Positions 7,092 through 11,928 of a DNA stretch of 11,928 nucleotides are shown here, piece after piece. The DNA is taken from the NCBI GenBank assembly GCA_902497025.1, contig CABVDJ010000041.1:1-11928 (forward strand). Direction: 5' to 3'. The notes below the pieces were generated by a model. That model had not been told where the DNA came from. It saw nothing but the letters and a program-made list of their open reading frames with translations, and ran no database searches. The stretch is from an uncultured Collinsella sp. (GTDB lineage: Bacteria > Actinomycetota > Coriobacteriia > Coriobacteriales > Coriobacteriaceae). A program made the position numbers and the translations under genes. Within the stretch, counting starts at the first letter, position 1; each line of letters opens with the position of its first letter.

Positions 7092-7946
7092 CTAGAGACC
7101 AGGTTCTCCAAGCAGGTTAACAATGTGATATGCGAGATAACTCTTTTCGGCATCGGTAACGACAACGTTATAGATAGACGACAAGTGAGCGGCTATGGCG
7201 TCCGCGCACGAGAATGCACACGGATACGCCGTTTCATCGATTCGGAACAGCGCGTCTCCGTTGATTTGCCCGGCCGTAGGATCGAGCGCTCGCTGTGCGA
7301 AAAACTGCAGGTGACGAACGAAACGTTCGTAAGGCAGCGAGGTGTCATCGAGGGTCGTAGCATAGCGCTCAGAAACAATCGCGAGCACGTCGCGAACAAG
7401 CTGGACCGAAACAATCAGACGATCGGAGCGTTGCGGCATGGTGGCGTTGACGATATGCAGCGTAATGAAACCCTGCTCTTCTTCGCTCATCTGGATGCCC
7501 ATATACTCCTTGATAATCTGCAGCGCACGGCCCGCAAGCGCGTACTCCTTGCGATAGAACTGCTGGATCTCGAGTAGCAACGGATTCTCACAGGGGACGC
7601 CCTTGCGCTCGCGCTCCAAAGCAAGGCTGATATGGTCTGCGAGAGCAATGAGAATCTTATCGTTGATGTCGGCATTGAGCTCTCGACGAAGCATCTGAAC
7701 GATTTCCTCGGAAATCACGAGGTTGACGGTGGGGATGGACTCCAAAAGATGTGCCAAGCGGTCAATCGTACGCGAGTCCTGAGAAGTTCCCTCCTGCAAC
7801 GCGTAGGTCTTTTCGATCGACGCCTCGTCGATGGCATCGCCGGCATGACGGCCAAAGCAGAGGCCTCGACCGATGACGATGAGCTCGGAGCCATCGTCCG
7901 AAGTGACCATTGCGACGTTGTTGTTAAAAACTCGCTTGATAACCAC
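7092..7946 (-). CDS. LicT/BglG-family transcription antiterminator (CAT-PRD1-PRD2)
   Basis: An RNA-binding regulator that in its family stabilises an antiterminator hairpin and lets transcription pass a terminator when PTS sugar is available. Residues 1-55 are the RNA-binding CAT domain, with the hallmark FNNNVA near residue 7 and a GRGLCFGRHAGD stretch. PRD1 follows (H105 in ADHI, H164 in TLHIVN) and then PRD2 (H212 in RHLQFF, H274 in AYHIVN). All four phosphorylatable histidines are conserved, each at exactly five residues beyond its position in Bacillus LicT, and the protein is full length (284 residues). I chose the GTG at 7946 because it gives the canonical start MVIKRVFNNN. GTGs at 7955 and 7958 would add three or four residues. 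The start lies 18 nt after the EIIA stop, with GGTGGG upstream. It probably controls its own operon, but no classic target site was recognised. Confidence 0.93.
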   Translation of the reverse strand: MVIKRVFNNNVAMVTSDDGSELIVIGRGLCFGRHAGDAIDEASIEKTYALQEGTSQDSRTIDRLAHLLESIPTVNLVISEEIVQMLRRELNADINDKILIALADHISLALERERKGVPCENPLLLEIQQFYRKEYALAGRALQIIKEYMGIQMSEEEQGFITLHIVNATMPQRSDRLIVSVQLVRDVLAIVSERYATTLDDTSLPYERFVRHLQFFAQRALDPTAGQINGDALFRIDETAYPCAFSCADAIAAHLSSIYNVVVTDAEKSYLAYHIVNLLGEPGL

Positions 7947-7964
7947 GGTACCCACCACAAGAAT

Positions 7965-8477
7965 TTACTCGGAAAGCCAGACGACAGGCTCTTTAACAGC
8001 AACAGGGCCGGAAGCATGCTCACGAAGAGTCGAGTTCTCCGAACGCTCGCACACGATAACGAAGACCGTGGGATCAAAGCCGGCAGCGCGAACCACGTCG
8101 AAATCGACCTCGACGAGGGGCTGGCCCGCGTCAACGTGATCACCCTGGGCAACAAGCGCATGGAAGCCCTTGCCCTCAAGTTTAACAGTGTCGATTCCGA
8201 TATGCAGCATCACCTGAGCAGAGCTGTTATCGGACATGATGCCCAGCGCGTGCTCAGTCGGAAACAGAGCGGCGACGGTACCGGAAACAGGAGCGCACAC
8301 CGTTCCCTCTTGGGGAACCACGGCAACGCCATCGCCCACTGCACGGCTGCTAAAAGCGGGGTCATTGGTTTTTTCTAGATTAACAAGCTCGCCGGAAACG
8401 GGAGCGAGGATTTCGAACTCGGAAGCCGCAGTCGTCTGCTTATCCGAACCACCCATTAGGCGAGAAAAGAAACCCAT
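7965..8477 (-). CDS. PTS glucose-family EIIA protein
   Basis: Soluble phosphocarrier that takes phosphate from HPr and hands it to the EIIB domain of the alpha-glucoside permease. The 170-residue protein has the glucose-type EIIA fold signatures: APVSGELVNLEKTNDPAF at 25-42, H76 in PTEHALGI and the phosphorylated H92 in LHIGIDTVKLEGKGF. Both histidines correspond to the pair in Escherichia coli EIIA-Glc. The ATG at 8477 gives the normal family length and has AAGGGA 9 nt upstream; the ATG at 8495 lacks a ribosome-binding site. It is the first gene of the operon, behind a promoter and a leader of about 130 nt. Since EIIA-Glc proteins can serve several permeases, it may also act beyond this operon. 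Confidence 0.94.
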   Translation of the reverse strand: MGFFSRLMGGSDKQTTAASEFEILAPVSGELVNLEKTNDPAFSSRAVGDGVAVVPQEGTVCAPVSGTVAALFPTEHALGIMSDNSSAQVMLHIGIDTVKLEGKGFHALVAQGDHVDAGQPLVEVDFDVVRAAGFDPTVFVIVCERSENSTLREHASGPVAVKEPVVWLSE

Positions 8478-8557
8478 GGTGACATGTCCCTTCATAAATA
8501 TAGCCCAACCAAAATCAATCGAATGCACCCATTGAGACACACCCGTTCTAAGACTTT

Positions 8558-8612
8558 GGTTAGGCCCACGTCCGAGGGGACTCGGTAACCTTCCGCATTT
8601 CTTTTACGTGGG
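8558..8612 (-). promoter_or_regulatory. Leader with two mutually exclusive stem-loops, candidate antitermination site
   Basis: A core hairpin, CCGAG/CTCGG with a 4-nt loop (8572-8585), can be extended in two ways. GGTTA (minus, 8590-8586) can pair with TAACC (8562-8558). Alternatively CCCACGT (minus, 8612-8606) can pair with ACGTGGG (8571-8565). The two extensions cross, so they exclude each other unless a pseudoknot forms. This is what a regulated leader upstream of an antiterminator-controlled operon could look like, but no U-run follows and the 5'-most arm lies at the predicted transcription start. It may instead be a DNA operator. Confidence 0.4.
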
Positions 8613-8614
8613 TT

Positions 8615-8642
8615 ATTATAGACAAGCCCAAAGCCGGAACAA
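8615..8642 (-). promoter_or_regulatory. Promoter of the alpha-glucoside PTS operon
   Basis: The minus strand has a perfect TATAAT (8615-8620) and TTGTTC as the -35 (8637-8642), separated by 16 nt. Transcription would start near 8608, giving a leader of about 130 nt before EIIA. It is the only good -10 element seen between EIIA and the flanking repeat sequence. Confidence 0.65.
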
Positions 8643-8657
8643 TCATTATGACCGGCG

Positions 8658-8688
8658 AACGGTATTTTTTCTCCGATAAACGGTATTT
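8658..8688 (-). promoter_or_regulatory. Direct repeat upstream of the PTS promoter, candidate activator site
   Basis: The 10-mer AAATACCGTT occurs twice on the minus strand (8679-8688 and 8658-8667), exactly 21 bp apart, or two helical turns. The copies centre at about -75 and -54 relative to the predicted start, just upstream of the -35. This is a common arrangement for a transcriptional activator binding as a dimer to direct repeats. The protein is unknown. Confidence 0.45.
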
Positions 8689-8691
8689 AAG

Positions 8692-8737
8692 CGGCACTTA
8701 GGGACGTTCCTTTTCTGCCGGCACTCGGGAGCACTCC
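8692..8737. repeat. Imperfect 19-bp direct repeat in intergenic sequence
   Basis: Two copies beginning CGGCACT (8692-8710 and 8719-8737) agree at 13 of 19 positions with a 27-bp offset. CGGCA (8692-8696) also faces TGCCG (8716-8720). It adjoins the larger palindrome at 8745-8807, and the two together look like clustered short intergenic repeats. Evidence for a repeat family is only internal. Confidence 0.3.
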
Positions 8738-8744
8738 TCACTCT

Positions 8745-8807
8745 GGTGCATTGGGGACAGGTTTGTTTGCACCAGGTTGGTGCAGATTAACCTGCCCCCA
8801 TTGCGCC
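8745..8807. repeat. 63-bp REP/MITE-like palindromic element
   Basis: A 19-bp imperfect inverted repeat (8745-8763 against 8789-8807, 16 of 19 matching) encloses a second perfect hairpin, TGCACC-AGGTT-GGTGCA (8768-8784). The element begins 14 nt past the stop of the EFR1-like gene, so it may act as its transcription terminator. The nested-palindrome form and the 12-mer GGTGCATTGGGG, which recurs in opposite orientation at 9681-9692, suggest a family of repetitive extragenic elements. A terminator-only role is the alternative. Confidence 0.55.
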
Positions 8808-8820
8808 AATTTCGTATGCG

Positions 8821-9582
8821 CTAGATGAAGAGCTCGCATTCCTTCCGCACGACGCAAACCTTGCTCAGCATCTGGGAAACAGCGGATAGTTTGCTGGAAT
8901 CAAGCTTGCGAGCACCTCGCGGACATACGGCGATGCAGCGCATGCAGGAGATGCACGCCTCGCCAGCTGCTCGTTTGGGGTCACCCTTGTCGATAGCACA
9001 AACGGGGCACGCCGCGGCGCATGCACCGCAGGAGACACAATCCCCTGTTGCCTCGGGTGCCATGCGGTGACCTCTGGCTTGTTTATAAGGACGATTGCCG
9101 GGGATAGAGGGCTCGGACGCATCCTCAGCCAACAGCTTTTGCTGAATTTGCTGCGCAAACTCTGCGAGCTGCGCCGCATCCTGCGCATCCGGACGACCGG
9201 CAGCAAACTGTCGTGCAATGGAATGTTCTGCAATGGCTGCAACTGCCGCGATCACCCGGAATCCCGCATGCTTCGCAACGTCCTCCAGCTCTACGAGCGT
9301 GTCCTCAAACGCGCGGTTTCCGTATACGCAAACCAAAACAGCCCGAGCCCCGTTGCCGCGCACCATGCCCAACCGGTCAGCCACCACAGCCGGGATTCTA
9401 CCGGCATACGCCGGCACAGAGATTACGGCCACGTCGTCCTCGGTCATCGAGACAGCGCTGAAATCTAGCCCGCTAACGGTCAGATCGACGGTAACGGTAT
9501 TCTTGTCCAGTGCCCCGACCACAAGGCCAGACACCTTCTGCGTTCCACCCGTCGGACTAAACACAATTTCGAATACGCTCAT
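8821..9582 (-). CDS. EFR1-like flavodoxin/4Fe-4S ferredoxin fusion protein
   Basis: A 253-residue soluble redox protein. The N-terminal part is flavodoxin-like, with the FMN phosphate loop SPTGGTQK at 9-16 and a second flavin-side segment around VPAYAGRIP at 56-64. Its C-terminal part carries a bacterial ferredoxin with two 4Fe-4S sites: C182/185/188/192 and C210/213/216/220. This order and length fit the EFR1 family common in anaerobes, where the electron partners are mostly unknown. The ATG at 9582 follows a strong GGGGGAGGG site. It is monocistronic here, with a possible -10 (TATACT, 9640-9645) about 50 nt upstream but no convincing -35. Palindromic repeats lie on both sides. It could exchange electrons with the hydrogenase pool, but nothing in the sequence links them directly. 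Confidence 0.9.
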   Translation of the reverse strand: MSVFEIVFSPTGGTQKVSGLVVGALDKNTVTVDLTVSGLDFSAVSMTEDDVAVISVPAYAGRIPAVVADRLGMVRGNGARAVLVCVYGNRAFEDTLVELEDVAKHAGFRVIAAVAAIAEHSIARQFAAGRPDAQDAAQLAEFAQQIQQKLLAEDASEPSIPGNRPYKQARGHRMAPEATGDCVSCGACAAACPVCAIDKGDPKRAAGEACISCMRCIAVCPRGARKLDSSKLSAVSQMLSKVCVVRKECELFI

Positions 9583-9665
9583 CGAGACACCCTCCCCCTA
9601 CGTCTGGCAACGCGTCAAGCCGTTTTCACATCCAGCCAGAGTATACGGCACGTGGGATCCCCATT

Positions 9666-9694
9666 TTGGTGCATCAAGCACCCCAATGCACCAA
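9666..9694. repeat. 29-bp palindrome related to the 8745-8807 element
   Basis: TTGGTGCAT (9666-9674) and ATGCACCAA (9686-9694) are perfect 9-bp complements over an 11-nt loop. The minus strand contains GGTGCATTGGGG, identical to the left arm of the element at 8745. It lies upstream of the EFR1-like gene, so the gene is bracketed by related palindromes in opposite orientation. Confidence 0.45.
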
Positions 9695-9794
9695 CCCTAC
9701 GCTGTCTGCCTCTTCGTTTTGTATAAATTACGGTACAGATTGTATATATTTACGGGATACCGCCGTGTTCTCCCGAGGTACCCCATCCTGGCCC

Positions 9795-10027
9795 GTGCAA
9801 AAAACGGAGTATTCTGCAACGTGACCGCGCCAGCAATACCCCGAGCGGGCAAACCTTTAGGGCGCTGCGTCATTTTGGGTTCCGACATGGCGAGAATGAC
9901 GCGCCCCTGCTCCGGAAAACGACGAAATCTGACTCAGAACGCTCGCTAGGGATATCCGAAAGCCACCGTTGGCGACGTCAAATCATATGCAGACAACTCG
10001 AACTGCAGAATACTCCAAAAAATGCAC
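9795..10027. repeat. 233-bp segment with inverted ends, candidate non-autonomous mobile element
   Basis: The left end (9795-9818) reads GTGCA, six bases, then GGAGTATTCTGCA. The right end (10004-10027) is its inverse complement, with the same 5-mer and 13-mer and a different 6-base spacer. No convincing gene lies between the ends. Short frames exist on the minus strand at 9697-9888 and 9946-10134, but they lack ribosome-binding sites and recognisable motifs. No obvious target-site duplication is visible. It could be a MITE-like element, or two oppositely oriented copies of a short repeat. Confidence 0.45.
9860..9906. repeat. Long imperfect hairpin inside the inverted-end segment
   Basis: GGGCGCTGCGTCATT (9860-9874) pairs with AATGACGCGCCC (9895-9906), giving 12 bp interrupted by a 3-nt bulge, over a 20-nt loop. 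It lies near the middle of the 233-bp segment. It has no U-run on either strand, so it is more likely part of a repeat or a structured RNA than a terminator. Confidence 0.35.
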
Positions 10028-10132
10028 GGCGCACCCCATGGGACCCATTGCCGCATGGTAGGAAACAGGCCCACGGCATCCTCTAGATGCATTCCCGAGG
10101 AAATCACATTTGAACTAGCGATCGGATACGGC

Positions 10133-10171
10133 AAACAAAAAGGGCCCCGAGCGTAGTTGCTCGGGGCCCTT
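10133..10171 (-). terminator. Rho-independent terminator of the DEAD-box helicase gene
   Basis: A perfect 13-bp stem (10140-10152 with 10159-10171) closes over a 6-nt loop and is followed on the minus strand by TTTTTGTTT. It lies about 33 nt beyond the helicase stop codon. This is the clearest intrinsic terminator in the window. Confidence 0.93.
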
Positions 10172-10203
10172 GGTTCACCTCGCTCTAGCGGGCGATGCGT
10201 ATG

Positions 10204-11928
<1,725 letters not shown>

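Noticed and set aside
9697..10134. Two short minus-strand frames (9697-9888 and 9946-10134) and the 3' part of a plus-strand frame running to 9949
   Set aside because: No ribosome-binding sites and no recognisable motifs. They overlap the palindrome and the inverted-end segment, so they are probably translations of repeat DNA.

Overview
The window is 11.9 kb of GC-rich bacterial DNA in which every gene I can support lies on the minus strand. Strong purine-rich ribosome-binding sites, an [FeFe] hydrogenase beside a NuoF/GltD-like oxidoreductase, a flavodoxin-ferredoxin fusion and an alpha-glucoside phosphotransferase (PTS) operon point to a strictly anaerobic, sugar-fermenting gut actinobacterium of the Coriobacteriia. 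Collinsella is the best guess; this is inference from gene content and style, not a match.

Positions 1-3880 hold a redox operon read right to left. From an extended -10 promoter near 3873-3881 and a structured leader it encodes a flavin/iron-sulfur oxidoreductase (1901-3733), an NADH-type [FeFe] hydrogenase (96-1907) and the first 31 residues of a lipoprotein with a twin-arginine signal (1-93). The genes overlap or nearly touch, so translation is probably coupled. The oxidoreductase joins the NuoF iron-sulfur domain to a GltD-type flavoprotein and has no NuoF NADH/FMN domain. No NuoE-type partner is visible.

Positions 3920-8690 hold a complete alpha-glucoside uptake operon, also read right to left. 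A promoter (8615-8642), with a direct repeat of 21-bp period just upstream, drives a leader that can fold in two mutually exclusive ways. Then follow glucose-type EIIA (7965-8477), a LicT/BglG antiterminator (7092-7946), EIICB (5376-6992) and a GH4 6-phospho-alpha-glucosidase (3990-5372), ending in a 16-bp hairpin. EIIA phosphorylates EIICB, EIICB imports and phosphorylates the disaccharide, GH4 splits it, and the antiterminator presumably reports PTS flux.

Positions 8692-10171 hold one gene, an EFR1-like flavodoxin/ferredoxin protein (8821-9582), set between repeat-like hairpin elements. The roughly 560-bp stretch from 9583 to 10139 has no convincing gene. It contains a 29-bp palindrome and a 233-bp segment with inverted ends that look like mobile or repetitive intergenic sequence.

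Positions 10133-11928 hold the 3' part of a DEAD-box RNA helicase gene with a very long arginine/glycine-rich tail, closed by a strong terminator. Its start lies beyond the right edge. I saw no tRNA, rRNA, CRISPR array or intact transposase gene.
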